A stretch of 64,000 nucleotides of DNA from Cellulomonas sp. (GTDB lineage Bacteria; Actinomycetota; Actinomycetes; Actinomycetales; Cellulomonadaceae), in contig NZ_JADGMY010000002.1 of NCBI RefSeq assembly GCF_015234515.1, positions 1 through 64,000 on the forward strand. Reading direction: 5' to 3'. How positions within the stretch are numbered: position 1 is the first letter of the stretch; every line of letters begins with the position of its first letter. Shown here piece after piece: positions 55,313 to 64,000 of the stretch. Both the position numbers and the translations under genes were made by a program. The notes under the pieces are model-generated. The model searched no databases and had not been told where the DNA came from. It saw only the letters and a list, made by a program, of their open reading frames with translations.

Positions 55313-56395
55313 GTGACCAGCACCGCCCCCTCGCCCTCCCCTGAGTCGTCCCCCGTGGCGACGGCGCGCACGGGCCGCCTCCGGGCGGTCGTCACGAGGA
55401 CGGACGCGGCGCTCGACCGGCTGCGGCCGCGGTGGACGACCCGCGCGGTCGTCGCCAACCTCGTCGCCCAGATCGGCATCGTCGTCACGGGCGGTGCCGT
55501 GCGTCTGACGGGGTCGGGCCTGGGGTGCTCGACGTGGCCGTACTGCGAACCGGGCCGCTTCACGCCCGAGTTCCACTCCGAGATGGGCATCCACTCGCTC
55601 ATCGAGTTCGGCAACCGGACGCTGACCGGTGTGCTCGTCGTCGTCGCCCTGGCGGTCGCGCTGCTCGCGGGACGCAACTTCTCCCGCTCGCGCGACTACC
55701 GACTGTGGGCCTGGGCACCGCTCGTCGGCGTGGTGGTGCAGGCCGTGATCGGGGGCATCACGGTGCTCGTGGACCTGCACCCCGCGGTCGTCGGCTCGCA
55801 CTTCCTGCTGTCGATGATCCTCGTGGCCGTCTCGGCGTGGGTGCTGGTCCGCACCCGCGAGGGCGACGGACCTGTGACGCCCGTGGTGGACCCGCGGGTG
55901 CGGACTGTCGCGCGCGCCCTCGTGCTCGTCGGTGCGCTCATGCTCGTGCTGGGTGTCGTGGTCACCGGCGCGGGGCCGCACTCGGGCGACGACGAGGTCG
56001 GCTACCGCTTCGCGGTCGACCCGTACGCCATGGCGCGCGTCCACGCGCTGTCGGTGTGGGCGTTCGTCGGCACGCTCCTGGTCGTCCTGGCGCTGCTCGT
56101 ACGCGCTCGGCGCGCCGAGGTCGCCGCGCCCTCGTACGACCGGGCAGACGGTGCCGCGCAGCCGGCACGGGGTGTGGCACCCGTGCCCGCCCCGGAGGCC
56201 ACCACGAGCGTGGCCCGGCCGCTGCGTTCGGGGCTCGTGCTGCTCGGGGTCACGCTCGCCCAGGGACTCGTGGGCTACGTCCAGCTGTTCACCGGGCTGC
56301 CGATCGCCCTGGTCAACCTGCACATGCTCGGCGCTGCCGTCCTCACGGCCGCGCTGGCCCTCTTCCTCGGCACCCTGCGGCACCGGGCCGCGTGA
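55313..56395 (+). CDS. ctaA: Heme A synthase (COX15/CtaA family)
   Basis: A 360-residue, eight-helix membrane enzyme oxidising heme O to heme A for aa3-type cytochrome oxidase. Landmarks are VVTGGAVRLTGSGLGCSTWPYC (with the conserved Cys pair), HSLIEFGNR (Asn where some families have the first heme-ligand His), VVGSHFLLSM, ARVHALSVW and VNLHMLGA with the remaining ligand histidines. The leaderless GTG at 55313 gives the expected N-terminus. It ends at a bidirectional terminator. SURF1 elsewhere in the window serves the same oxidase. Confidence 0.94.
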   Translation: MTSTAPSPSPESSPVATARTGRLRAVVTRTDAALDRLRPRWTTRAVVANLVAQIGIVVTGGAVRLTGSGLGCSTWPYCEPGRFTPEFHSEMGIHSLIEFGNRTLTGVLVVVALAVALLAGRNFSRSRDYRLWAWAPLVGVVVQAVIGGITVLVDLHPAVVGSHFLLSMILVAVSAWVLVRTREGDGPVTPVVDPRVRTVARALVLVGALMLVLGVVVTGAGPHSGDDEVGYRFAVDPYAMARVHALSVWAFVGTLLVVLALLVRARRAEVAAPSYDRADGAAQPARGVAPVPAPEATTSVARPLRSGLVLLGVTLAQGLVGYVQLFTGLPIALVNLHMLGAAVLTAALALFLGTLRHRAA

Positions 56396-56398
56396 GCG

Positions 56399-56428
56399 CG
56401 CGCAGGGCCCGTCGCCGGGCCCTGCGCG
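56399..56428. terminator. Bidirectional terminator between ctaA and the NUDIX gene
   Basis: A perfect 12-bp stem (56399-56410 with 56417-56428) with a 6-nt loop fills the 36-nt gap between two convergent genes. Confidence 0.8.
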
Positions 56429-56431
56429 AAC

Positions 56432-57040
56432 CTACGACGGCGTGACCTCCACGAGCCCGGCCCAGCCGGCGGCGCGCGCAGCAGCGGCCGCCAGCACGCC
56501 GGTCACCGTCGTCGGGCAGTGCAGCCGTCCGGCCATCACACCGGCGAGGGCGTCGTCGAGCGGCACCCACACGGGCACGATGTCGGCCTCCTCCTCGCCA
56601 CGCACGTAGCGGTCGGCCTCCGGCACGGGGGTCAGGTCCCGCGCGAGGAAGACCGTGATGCGCTCGTCGGAGCCGCCGGGCGAGCTGAAGAGCTCCACGA
56701 GGCGCCACCACCGACCCGCGACGAGGTCGGCCTCCTCGGCCAGCTCGCGCGCCGCCGCCGCGACGAGGTCCTCGTTCTCCACGTCCAGCAGGCCCGCGGG
56801 CGGCTCCCACAGGACGTGCCGCACGGGGTGGCGGTACTGCGAGAGCAGCAGCACGCGGTCGTCGTCGTCGAGCGCGATCACCGCGACCGCCCCCGGGTGG
56901 TCGACGTACTCCCGCACGACGTCCCCGTCGTCGAGCCGCACCGTGTCGGACACCAGGTCCCAGACCCGCCCGTCGTGCAGCAGCCGGTGCTCCACGACGT
57001 CCCGCTCACGCGGGACGTCGACGAGGACGTCGTCGCTCAC
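56432..57040 (-). CDS. NUDIX hydrolase, probable ADP-ribose pyrophosphatase
   Basis: A 202-residue NUDIX protein. The box is GLLDVENED...RELAEEADL, preceded by WEPPAGLLD, and SSPGGSDE follows, as in ADP-ribose pyrophosphatases (Rv1700 type). It recycles ADP-ribose to AMP and ribose-5-phosphate. The GTG start overlaps the pyrG stop (GTGA), so it is coupled to pyrG, the same order as in M. tuberculosis. Confidence 0.9.
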   Translation of the reverse strand: MSDDVLVDVPRERDVVEHRLLHDGRVWDLVSDTVRLDDGDVVREYVDHPGAVAVIALDDDDRVLLLSQYRHPVRHVLWEPPAGLLDVENEDLVAAAARELAEEADLVAGRWWRLVELFSSPGGSDERITVFLARDLTPVPEADRYVRGEEEADIVPVWVPLDDALAGVMAGRLHCPTTVTGVLAAAAARAAGWAGLVEVTPS

Positions 57041-58704
57041 GCGCCGGCCCGCGCCGCCAGCGCCGCGCCGATCAGCCCGGCGAACAGCGGGTGCGCGCGC
57101 GTGGGTCGCGACTTGAACTCCGGGTGCGCCTGGGTCGCGACGTAGTACGGGTGCTCCTCGCGGGGCAGCTCGACGAACTCGACCAGGGACCGGTCCGGCG
57201 ACACCCCGGAGATCACGAGGCCCGCGGTCTCGAGCTTGTCGCGGTAGGCGTTGTTCACCTCGTACCGGTGGCGGTGGCGCTCGGAGACCTTCTCCGCGCC
57301 GTACACCTCGGCCACGACCGAGCCGGGCAGGAGCTTGGCGTCGTACGCCCCGAGCCGCATGGTGCCGCCCAGGTCCCCGGCACCGTCGACGATCGTGAGC
57401 TGCTCCTCCATCGTCGCGATGACGGGGTACGTGGTGTCGGGGTCGAACTCGGTCGACGACGCGCCGTCGAGCCCGGCGACGTTGCGCGCGTACTCGATGA
57501 CCATGCACTGCAGGCCCAGGCACAGACCGAGCGTCGGCACCTTGCGCTCCCGCGCCCAGCGAAGGGCGCCGAGCTTGCCCTCGATGCCGCGCACGCCGAA
57601 CCCGCCGGGCACGAGCACCGCGTCGACGCCTCCGAGCGCCTCCTGCGCGCCCTCGGGCGTGCGGCAGTCGTCGGACGGGACCCAGCGGATCGTGACCCGG
57701 GCGTCGTGGTGGAAGCCGCCGGCACGCAGCGCCTCGGTCACCGAGAGGTACGCGTCGGGCAGGTCGATGTACTTGCCGACGAGCGCGACCTCGAGCTCGT
57801 GCGCCGGGGAGTGCACCCGCGTGAGCAGGGCGTCCCAGCCGCTCCACTCGACGTCGCGGAACGGCAGGCCGAGCCGCTGCACGACGAACGCGTCGAGACC
57901 CTCGGAGTGCAGCACGCGCGGGATGTCGTAGATGCTCGGGGCGTCCCGGGCGATCGCGACCGAGTCGAGCTCGACGTCGCAGAACAGCGCGATCTTGCGC
58001 TTGATCGACTCGGGGACCTCACGGTCGGCGCGCAGGACGATCGCGTCAGGCTGGATGCCGATGCTGCGCAGCGCCGCGACCGAGTGCTGCGTCGGCTTGG
58101 TCTTGAGCTCACCCGACGGCCCGATGTACGGCAGCAGCGACACGTGCAGGAAGAACACGTTGTCGCGGCCCAGGTCGTGGCGCACCTGACGCGCGGCCTC
58201 CAGGAACGGCTGCGACTCGATGTCGCCGACGGTGCCGCCGATCTCCGTGATGATCACGTCGACGTCGTCGGACGCCTGCGAGCGCATGCGCGCCTTGATC
58301 TCGTCGGTGATGTGCGGGATCACCTGGACGGTGTCGCCGAGGTACTCCCCGCGCCGCTCCTTGGCGATGACGTTGGAGTACACCTGGCCGGTGGTGACGT
58401 TGGCCGAGCCGACCAGGTCCACGTCGAGGAACCGCTCGTAGTGGCCGACGTCCAGGTCGGTCTCGGCGCCGTCCTCGGTGACGAACACCTCACCGTGCTG
58501 GAAGGGGTTCATCGTGCCCGGGTCGACGTTGAGGTACGGGTCGAGCTTCTGCATCGTGACCCGCAGGCCTCGCGAACGCAGGAGCCGACCGAGGCTGGAG
58601 GCCGTCAGGCCCTTGCCCAGAGAGGAGGCGACGCCCCCGGAGACGAAGATGTGCCGGGTCAGAGAATCCGACCGCCCGGCGAGTCGATGCGCGCGTTCCA
58701 TCAC
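57037..58704 (-). CDS. pyrG: CTP synthase
   Basis: A 555-residue two-domain enzyme making CTP from UTP, ATP and glutamine. The amidoligase domain starts [15 protein letters not shown] (18-32). The class I glutaminase domain has GLCLGLQCM with the nucleophilic Cys near 390, and HPEFKSRP near the C-terminus. The N-terminus has about 17 extra residues before HIFV; the GTG start is supported by TAGGGT ending 8 nt upstream, with an ATG as the second codon. A leaderless mRNA with stacked GTG-ATG start is likely. Confidence 0.96.
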   Translation of the reverse strand: MMERAHRLAGRSDSLTRHIFVSGGVASSLGKGLTASSLGRLLRSRGLRVTMQKLDPYLNVDPGTMNPFQHGEVFVTEDGAETDLDVGHYERFLDVDLVGSANVTTGQVYSNVIAKERRGEYLGDTVQVIPHITDEIKARMRSQASDDVDVIITEIGGTVGDIESQPFLEAARQVRHDLGRDNVFFLHVSLLPYIGPSGELKTKPTQHSVAALRSIGIQPDAIVLRADREVPESIKRKIALFCDVELDSVAIARDAPSIYDIPRVLHSEGLDAFVVQRLGLPFRDVEWSGWDALLTRVHSPAHELEVALVGKYIDLPDAYLSVTEALRAGGFHHDARVTIRWVPSDDCRTPEGAQEALGGVDAVLVPGGFGVRGIEGKLGALRWARERKVPTLGLCLGLQCMVIEYARNVAGLDGASSTEFDPDTTYPVIATMEEQLTIVDGAGDLGGTMRLGAYDAKLLPGSVVAEVYGAEKVSERHRHRYEVNNAYRDKLETAGLVISGVSPDRSLVEFVELPREEHPYYVATQAHPEFKSRPTRAHPLFAGLIGAALAARAGA

Positions 58705-58712
58705 GGGCTTCC

Positions 58713-58718
58713 ACCCTA
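58713..58718 (-). promoter_or_regulatory. pyrG -10 box (TAGGGT), leaderless
   Basis: TAGGGT on the minus strand ends 8 nt before the GTG at 58704. It lies in the 81-nt gap after murJ and separates pyrG from the steA-murJ unit. Confidence 0.5.
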
Positions 58719-58785
58719 CCGGACCCGGCGCCCGGCGCGGTCGGTCAGGGGCGTGTCGTCGTGCGAGTCACCTCACGTGCCCACG

Positions 58786-60435
58786 TCAGCGCGGGACGGC
58801 GGGCGAGCTCTCCGCGCGCAGCACGCCCACCAGGGTCGACCGATCCAGGAGCGCGACCGCGCAGGCGACGACCCCGGCCGCGACGACCGCACCGCCGGCG
58901 GCCGCGGCCACCGCGGTGAGGGCGTCGTCCCCCACGACCTCGAGGACGCTGTCGGCCACGAGCCGCCCGAGCAGCGCTCCGGACGCCGCGCCCGCGAGCA
59001 CGACCACGACGGTCCGGGTGAGGCCCGCCAGCGCCGGCGTCCCGAGCGTGCGGGCCAGCACCGCGAGTGCCACGGCACCACCGACGGTCATGCCGACCGT
59101 GGTGCCCAGTCCGAGCCGGGCGAACACGACGGAACCCGGCGGCACCGTCAGGACGGTGACGAGGGTCGCCACCGTCACGGCGCTCCAGGCCACCGCGTTG
59201 ACCGCGATGGCGACGCGGGAGCGCTCCACGGCGTAGAGGGTGCGCGACACGTGGAAGACGACGGCCAGGCCGAGGACACCGGGGGCCATCGCCGTCAGGG
59301 TGGACGTCATCCCCCCGGCGACGGCCGCCTGTGCGGCGAGGTCGTCCTTCTCGGCGAGCCACGCGAACACGCGGGCCAGGGCAGGTCCACCCGCGAGCAC
59401 GGCAGCGGTCCCCAGCGCACTGGCGGCCAGCACCGCACGTGTCGTGACGGCCGACACGCGCGCCAGGCGCACGGTGTCCGCCGCGGCCGCGTAGGTGGCG
59501 ATCCGCGGGAACGTCGACGTCGCGAGCGGGACGACCAGCACCGCGTACGGCAGCAGGTAGACCTGCTGGGCGTACAGGTACGTCGTGTATCCCTCGAAGT
59601 CGCCGGGCAGTCGCTGGTTCGCCAGCAGCAGCACGACCGCTGCCGAGAGCTGCTGTGCTGCGACGGACCCGATCCCCGCGAGCGCGAGCGCGCGGAACCG
59701 CCCGCCGCTGTCGGCCGGGAAGTGCAGCGTGGGACGCAGGCGGACCCCGAGGCGCCGCACCGGCCGCACCACCGGTAGCAGCATGGCCGCGACGCCGGCG
59801 GTGGTCCCCCAGGCGAGCACCTCCAGCGCGCCGGCCGTGAGCTCCGCCGGCGACGACGTCTCCCCCCGTGCCATCGAGCCGTACACCGCGTAGGCGACGA
59901 TCACCACGGCGGAGTTGAGCACCGGGGCGAACGCCGGCCAGAAGAACCGACGGTGCGCCTGCAGCACGGCGTACAGCAGGACCGCGATGCCGTACATCGG
60001 CACCTGCAGCGAGAACACCAGGACGAAGTACCGCGCCATGGCGGCCACCGCGGGATCGCCCTTGCCGAGGAACGCGCCGATCGGACCCGCAGCCGCCGCG
60101 AGCAGCAGCCCGAGCGGGAGCAGCACCATGAGCGTCCAGCCCAGCGCCGCCGAGGCGATCCTGCCGACCCGCTCGCGGTCCATGGCGGCGACGGGCGCCG
60201 CGAGCAGCGGGATGACGGCTCCGGCCAGGGCGCCGCCGGCCGCGGTCTCGAAGAGGATGTTCGGCAGCATGTTGGCGGAGTTGTACGCGTTGGCGATGTC
60301 GCCGGCGCCCACGTTGTACCCCTGCACCAGCACCCGGACCAGGCCGAGCAGCCGCGACAGCACGGTGATGGCGGCGATCATCGCCGCCGCGCCGAGGAGC
60401 CCCTGCACCCCGCGCCGCACGCCGACGCTGGTCAC
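58786..60435 (-). CDS. murJ: Lipid II flippase MurJ-like protein (MVF family)
   Basis: A 549-residue protein with about 14 membrane segments. The N-terminal GLVRVLVQGYNVGAGDIANAYNSANMLPN segment and RRFFWPAFAPVLNS are MurJ/MviN hallmarks. It flips peptidoglycan lipid II across the membrane. It lacks the long cytoplasmic pseudokinase and extracellular domains found in the M. tuberculosis protein MviN, so it may be a paralogue rather than the main MurJ. The GTG start overlaps the upstream PNPT-like stop (GTGA), directly coupling the two. Confidence 0.88.
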   Translation of the reverse strand: MTSVGVRRGVQGLLGAAAMIAAITVLSRLLGLVRVLVQGYNVGAGDIANAYNSANMLPNILFETAAGGALAGAVIPLLAAPVAAMDRERVGRIASAALGWTLMVLLPLGLLLAAAAGPIGAFLGKGDPAVAAMARYFVLVFSLQVPMYGIAVLLYAVLQAHRRFFWPAFAPVLNSAVVIVAYAVYGSMARGETSSPAELTAGALEVLAWGTTAGVAAMLLPVVRPVRRLGVRLRPTLHFPADSGGRFRALALAGIGSVAAQQLSAAVVLLLANQRLPGDFEGYTTYLYAQQVYLLPYAVLVVPLATSTFPRIATYAAAADTVRLARVSAVTTRAVLAASALGTAAVLAGGPALARVFAWLAEKDDLAAQAAVAGGMTSTLTAMAPGVLGLAVVFHVSRTLYAVERSRVAIAVNAVAWSAVTVATLVTVLTVPPGSVVFARLGLGTTVGMTVGGAVALAVLARTLGTPALAGLTRTVVVVLAGAASGALLGRLVADSVLEVVGDDALTAVAAAAGGAVVAAGVVACAVALLDRSTLVGVLRAESSPAVPR

Positions 60436-61304
60436 GTCGTCGCGTCCGCGCCCGCCTGGGCCGCCGCCGGGCGCCGTCCCCACGCGTCGATCTCACGCAG
60501 CACAGGTGTGCTCTCGATGACCCGGGTGAAGCTGACCCGTTCGCTCACCAGGGTCAGACCCACGACGACCGCGAGCGCGCCCAGCCGCACGGGCCGGGAC
60601 GTCCCCAGCACGAGCGCCGTTCCTAGCGCGGCACCCAGGGCGTTCGCACCGGAGTCGCCCAGCATGTCGCTCTCGGCCAGGTCGGCCTCGACGGCCGTCG
60701 ACGCGGCGCCCAGGACCGCAGCGGCTGCTGTGCCACCTGCCGTGCCCACCAGGGGTGCGGCGACGAGGGACGCAGCCTTGAGAGCGCGTCCGGGGCGCAG
60801 GTCCAGGAGGTTGAAGAGGTTGGCGGTGCCCGCGACGAGCGCTGCGGACGCGAGCGTGTCGGCCGCTCGGGCGACGGGCCGTGACGCGGGCCCGCCCGCG
60901 GGCGGCGCGAGGGCCGCGGCGACGAGCGCACTGGCACCGATCCCGAGGACCTTGAGCCCGCCGGTGGTGAGGTGCCCGCGTGCGAGGGCTCCCAAGTGCC
61001 CACGCAGACCTTTCGTCCGGGTGCCGGAGTCCTCCCGGAGGTCGTCGACGAGGCCGAACGCTCCGCCGCCGACGACCGCGACGACCGTCGCGGCGGTCGC
61101 GCGCGCGCCGCCGCCCACCAGGACGCCTGCGAGGACCCCCGCCGTCACGGCGGGCCCCTCCAGCAGGCTCACGGGCTCCCCGCGGTGGTTCGTGCGCGTC
61201 CACGTCGCCGCGCCGCCCGGAGGCTGCCAGTCCAGCCCGCCCCGTGCTGCTGCCGTGGCGATGCCGGCGACCACGGCGGCCAGGACCCGCCGCCGGCCGC
61301 TCAC
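60432..61304 (-). CDS. PNPT-like (MraY/WecA superfamily) membrane protein
   Basis: A 290-residue multi-spanning membrane protein. Three short motifs recall polyprenyl-phosphate sugar-phosphate transferases: FGLVDDLRED (DD pair, about 82-91), NLFNLLDLRPGRALKA (N-x2-N-x2-D, about 162-177) and DMLGDSGANALGA. It is shorter than MraY or WecA (about 350 residues) and lacks the HxHH-type loop, so it may be a divergent or non-catalytic member. It sits between steB and murJ with GTGA overlaps on both sides. The substrate is unknown; a role in lipid-linked cell-wall precursors is inferred. Confidence 0.7.
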   Translation of the reverse strand: MSGRRRVLAAVVAGIATAAARGGLDWQPPGGAATWTRTNHRGEPVSLLEGPAVTAGVLAGVLVGGGARATAATVVAVVGGGAFGLVDDLREDSGTRTKGLRGHLGALARGHLTTGGLKVLGIGASALVAAALAPPAGGPASRPVARAADTLASAALVAGTANLFNLLDLRPGRALKAASLVAAPLVGTAGGTAAAAVLGAASTAVEADLAESDMLGDSGANALGAALGTALVLGTSRPVRLGALAVVVGLTLVSERVSFTRVIESTPVLREIDAWGRRPAAAQAGADATT

Positions 61305-62371
61305 CCGTCACCGCCGGGCTGCACCTCACCGCCGGGCGTCTCGCCCTGCGTGGCGTCGGGCACGTCGCCCGCGGCGGCGTCCGGGACCGTCGGGTTGCGG
61401 TCGACCGGTGGGAGCTGCACGGCGGGTGGCAGTGCGGCGCGGTCGTCGCCGTACCCGTAGCTCCCCGGGCGCCCGCCGATGTCGGCGGCCAGGGCGAGGG
61501 GGACGGTGACCTGCCCGGTGACGGTCGCGGAGTCGACGACCGTCGTGACGACGTCGGCGAGCGCGTCGTCGCCGCGCACCGCAGCCACGAGGTCGTCGCC
61601 GGACCGCGAGGCGCCGGTGACGACGACCCCTGCGGAGAGCCGCTCGGCCGCACCGACGAGGGCGAGCTGCGGGGCGAAGCCGTCAGGGTCGGGTCCGGCC
61701 GTCGCCGTCTCGTCCGCGGGCTCCTCCGACGTGCCCGAGACCACGACGATCGCGTCGGCGGGCCGCGTCACGTCCTGCGCGAAGGTGACGAGGGCCTGGT
61801 CCCCCTCCGCGAGGACGTCGAGGAGCGACGACGCGTTCTCCGACAACGCGTTGGGCGCGGCCGGGTCCGCGCCGACCAGCCCGGCGACCAGTGCCTCGGC
61901 CAGCTCGGCCTCGGTCCCGGCGTCGGCCGCGGGCGGCCGGTCGAGGTAGGACACGAGCGTGCCCGCGAGCGTGCGGCGGTACGTGGCCAGCGCCGGGTCC
62001 GTCCAGGTGTCGTTGACGGTCGCCGTCGCCGACACGCTCGCGCCTGCCTGGGCGAGCCGCTCGGTGAGGGCGGCGACCTGGTCCTCGGGGACCTCGTCGA
62101 GCAGCACCAGCGCCACCCGCCGATCTGTCAGCGTGCCCACGAGCAGCCGCTCCCCCGCCGCCGACACGAACGCGTCGGCGGCCGCGAGGTCACCTCCGGT
62201 CTCGTCGAGCTGCGCGCGCAGGTCCTCCTTCTCGGCACGCAGGCCCTCGACCTGCCCCGTCAAGGTGTCGCCGATGGTCTCCTTCAGCGGCCCCGCGCCC
62301 AGGGAGATGCCGACGGCGAGCGCGAGGAAGACGGAGATGAGGGAGACGATGTGGTAGCGGAAGTCGATCAC
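61301..62371 (-). CDS. steB: SteB / MctB-like membrane-anchored protein ('copper transporter' family)
   Basis: A 356-residue protein. A single N-terminal membrane helix (VIDFRYHIVSLISVFLALAVG) is followed by a coiled coil (about 35-62; GLRAEKEDLRAQLDE) and a large extracytoplasmic domain with a Pro-rich end. The family is annotated as copper transporter after M. tuberculosis MctB (Rv1698), but in Corynebacterium the steA-adjacent homologue SteB works with SteA in cell separation. No mycolate outer membrane is expected here, so the division role seems more apt. The GTG start is 70 nt after steA. Confidence 0.82.
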   Translation of the reverse strand: MIDFRYHIVSLISVFLALAVGISLGAGPLKETIGDTLTGQVEGLRAEKEDLRAQLDETGGDLAAADAFVSAAGERLLVGTLTDRRVALVLLDEVPEDQVAALTERLAQAGASVSATATVNDTWTDPALATYRRTLAGTLVSYLDRPPAADAGTEAELAEALVAGLVGADPAAPNALSENASSLLDVLAEGDQALVTFAQDVTRPADAIVVVSGTSEEPADETATAGPDPDGFAPQLALVGAAERLSAGVVVTGASRSGDDLVAAVRGDDALADVVTTVVDSATVTGQVTVPLALAADIGGRPGSYGYGDDRAALPPAVQLPPVDRNPTVPDAAAGDVPDATQGETPGGEVQPGGDG

Positions 62372-62441
62372 GGGGTGAGCCCTCGGTCGGGTGCGCGACG
62401 TGTCGCGGCGGGACGTGCGAACAGGGGGAAGGCTGCGCCGG

Positions 62442-63629
62442 TCACGGCGACCCGCCGAACAGCGCGCCCACCCAGGAGACGAGGTCGTCGACGCGTGCGC
62501 CGACGAGGCCGAACAGGGTCTGTCCCGCAGCCGTGGAGGCGAGCGCCACGCCCAGGGCGAACAGGCCCGCGAGGACGAGCAGGGTGAGCTGCAGGTTCGA
62601 GATCCGGTGCTGGTACAGCTGCGACACGCCCTTGGCGTCGACGAGCTTGCCGCCGACCCGCAGCCGGGTGAGGAACGTGCTGGCCATCCCGGAGCGCCCC
62701 TTGTCGAGGAACTCGACGAGCGTGGCGTGCGTGCCGACGGCGACGATGAGCTCGGCGCCCTTGTCGTCCGCCAGCAGCATCGCGACGTCCTCGCTCGTGC
62801 CCGTCGCCGGGAACACGACGTGCGGGACCCCGAGCTGCTCGACGCGCGCGATGCCCGGCGCACGTCCGTCCCGGTAGGCGTGGACGACGACCTCCGCACC
62901 GCAGCGCAACGCACGGTCGGAGACCGAGTCCATGTCCCCGACGATCATGTCGGGGCGCCACCCCGCGTCGAGGATCGCGTCCGCTCCGCCGTCCACACCG
63001 ATGAGCACCGGTCGGTACTCCCGGATGTACGGGCGCAGCGTGACCAGGTCCTCCTTGTAGTGGTACCCGCGCACGACGATGAGGACCTGACGCCCCTCGA
63101 TCCGGGTGTCGATGTCCGGCACCCCGACACCGTCCAGGAGCAGCTCGCGCTCGCGCCGCAGGTAGTCCATCGTGTTCGCGGCGAACGACTCGAGCTGGAC
63201 CGACAGACCTTCGCGGGCCTCCGCCATCGTCGCGGCGACGCTCTCGGCCGTCTGGGCGACACCCTCGGCGACGAGCTTGTCACCGGCGAAGACCGCACCG
63301 TCGACCACGCGCAGCACGTGGCCCTCGGTGAGCCCCATGACGTCGGGTCCCAGGTCGTCGACGAGGGGGATCCCGGCGTCGACGAGGATCTCGGGACCCA
63401 GGTTCGGGTACCTGCCCGACGTCGACCGAGCGGCGTTGAGGACGGCAGCCGGCCGGCACGCCACGAGCGCCTCGGCCGAGACACGGTCGAGGTCGAGGTG
63501 GTCGATCACAGCGATGTCGCCGGGCTTCAACCGCTTCGTCAGGCCTTTGGTCCGGGGGTCGACACGGGCGGGCCCGACGACCTCGGCGTCATCTGTCGCG
63601 GGCGTGCGGCGGCGCAGGGAGACTCTCAT
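62442..63629 (-). CDS. steA: SteA-type cytokinetic ring protein (thiamin pyrophosphokinase-like fold)
   Basis: A 395-residue protein. The N-terminal region is KGLTKRLKPGDIAVIDH and AARSTSGRYPNLGPEIL. The middle part resembles the thiamin pyrophosphokinase catalytic domain (IGVDGGADAIL, MIVGDMDSVSD). One or two hydrophobic segments lie near the C-terminus (about 350-372). In Corynebacterium SteA localises to the division site with SteB. No thiamin function is implied. It starts 6 nt after the recN stop and is followed by steB, as in other actinobacteria. Confidence 0.9.
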   Translation of the reverse strand: MRVSLRRRTPATDDAEVVGPARVDPRTKGLTKRLKPGDIAVIDHLDLDRVSAEALVACRPAAVLNAARSTSGRYPNLGPEILVDAGIPLVDDLGPDVMGLTEGHVLRVVDGAVFAGDKLVAEGVAQTAESVAATMAEAREGLSVQLESFAANTMDYLRRERELLLDGVGVPDIDTRIEGRQVLIVVRGYHYKEDLVTLRPYIREYRPVLIGVDGGADAILDAGWRPDMIVGDMDSVSDRALRCGAEVVVHAYRDGRAPGIARVEQLGVPHVVFPATGTSEDVAMLLADDKGAELIVAVGTHATLVEFLDKGRSGMASTFLTRLRVGGKLVDAKGVSQLYQHRISNLQLTLLVLAGLFALGVALASTAAGQTLFGLVGARVDDLVSWVGALFGGSP

Positions 63630-63635
63630 CGGGGC

Positions 63636-64000
63636 TCATCGTCCCACGGACTGGGCCAACAGCTCTGCCGCATGGGCACGAGCCGTCACCGAGTCGTCCT
63701 GGCCGGACAGCATCCGGGCGAGCTCACGGACCCGGTCCTCGCCCCGGACCTCGCGCACGTCGGACTCCGTGACGACGTCCACACCGCCCGCGACGGACTT
63801 CGTGACGACCAGGTGCCGGTCGGCGCACGCGGCGACCTGGGCCAGGTGCGTGACGACCAGGACCTGGGTGCCGCGCGCCAGACGCGCGAGCCGCTCCCCG
63901 ACCTGGGTGGCGGCCCGCCCGCCGACGCCGGCGTCGACCTCGTCGAACACGAAGGTGCCGGGTGTCGCCGCGCCCGAGCCCTCGGCGGTGGCCAGCGCGA
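63636..64000 (-). CDS. recN: DNA repair protein RecN, C-terminal part (cut by window edge)
   Basis: About 121 codons of the C-terminal half of an SMC-like ATPase. Walker B is TFVFDEVDAGVGG (near 63910-63955), followed by the switch His in VVTHLAQVAACAD, and the gene ends LAQSVGR. The start and Walker A lie beyond the window. RecN acts early in double-strand-break repair. It is followed by steA after 6 nt, matching Rv1696-Rv1697. Confidence 0.95.
   Translation of the reverse strand, partial: ALATAEGSGAATPGTFVFDEVDAGVGGRAATQVGERLARLARGTQVLVVTHLAQVAACADRHLVVTKSVAGGVDVVTESDVREVRGEDRVRELARMLSGQDDSVTARAHAAELLAQSVGR

Overview
The window is core chromosome of a very GC-rich actinobacterium, most likely a Cellulomonas-like member of the Micrococcales. 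This rests on the extreme G+C content, the many GTG starts, typical actinobacterial families (DUF3159, DUF3710, DUF3093, DUF4193, DUF3099, DUF5998, SepH, SteA), the SufR-SufB-SufD-Rieske-SufC-SufS-SufU operon, and a pyruvate formate-lyase pair that fits a facultative anaerobe. From memory, several blocks keep the gene order of Mycobacterium tuberculosis: dxs / trmA / APC permease / ceoB-ceoC / DUF3159 / dut / suhB; fabG-inhA, ABC-F, suf operon, ABC pair and ctaA; recN-steA-mctB-pyrG-nudix; and divergent glgA(glgM)-glgC. I saw no rRNA, tRNA, CRISPR array, insertion sequence or prophage.

Layout. 1-3.4 kb: a 32-nt tandem repeat, then pflB-pflA. 3.4-10.6 kb: dxs, DUF4126, the guaB1-amidotransferase-NUDIX operon, a scar holding two gene remnants (8.9-9.65 kb) and a kinase-like protein. 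10.6-14 kb: aconitase with a long leader and a palindromic candidate operator, plus a 58-residue protein. 14-23.3 kb: an RNA methyltransferase coupled to an APC (KimA-like) permease, divergent from two TrkA/Ktr-type potassium regulators, then DUF3159, OB-fold, DUF3710, dUTPase, DUF3093, DUF4193 and inositol monophosphatase. 23.4-33.4 kb: sepH, thymidine kinase, phosphodiesterase-like and DUF5998 genes, a GNAT/acyl-CoA-ligase fusion and parC. 33.4-40.6 kb: glycogen/maltose-1-phosphate genes, serB, SixA-type phosphatase, fabG-fabI, SURF1. 40.6-45.4 kb: ABC-F, bioY-bioM-bioN, zinc peptidase. 45.5-53.4 kb: the Suf operon under its own repressor. 53.5-56.4 kb: an ABC exporter and heme A synthase. 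56.4-64 kb: NUDIX, pyrG, murJ, a small PNPT-like membrane protein, steB/mctB, steA and the 3' end of recN.

How the genes work together. SufR probably senses Fe-S status and represses the Suf operon; a perfect CAAC-N6-GTTG palindrome lies in front of it. Aconitase and the PFL activase are Fe-S clients of that pathway. GlgC makes ADP-glucose for GlgM. BioY with BioM and BioN forms an energy-coupling-factor biotin transporter, whose cofactor serves lipid synthesis alongside FabG-FabI. SteA, SteB, the PNPT-like protein and MurJ form one overlapping transcription unit linking cytokinesis with lipid II handling.

A recurring sequence feature is a TANNNT -10 box ending 6-8 nt before a GTG or ATG start. 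At least fifteen genes show it, so much of this region is probably transcribed as leaderless mRNA. I found no clearly new multi-gene system. The most interesting items are the steA-steB-PNPT-murJ unit, the leaderless-promoter pattern, the two candidate operators, the remnant locus at 8.9-9.65 kb and the repeat shared by positions 1-64 and about 45.4 kb.
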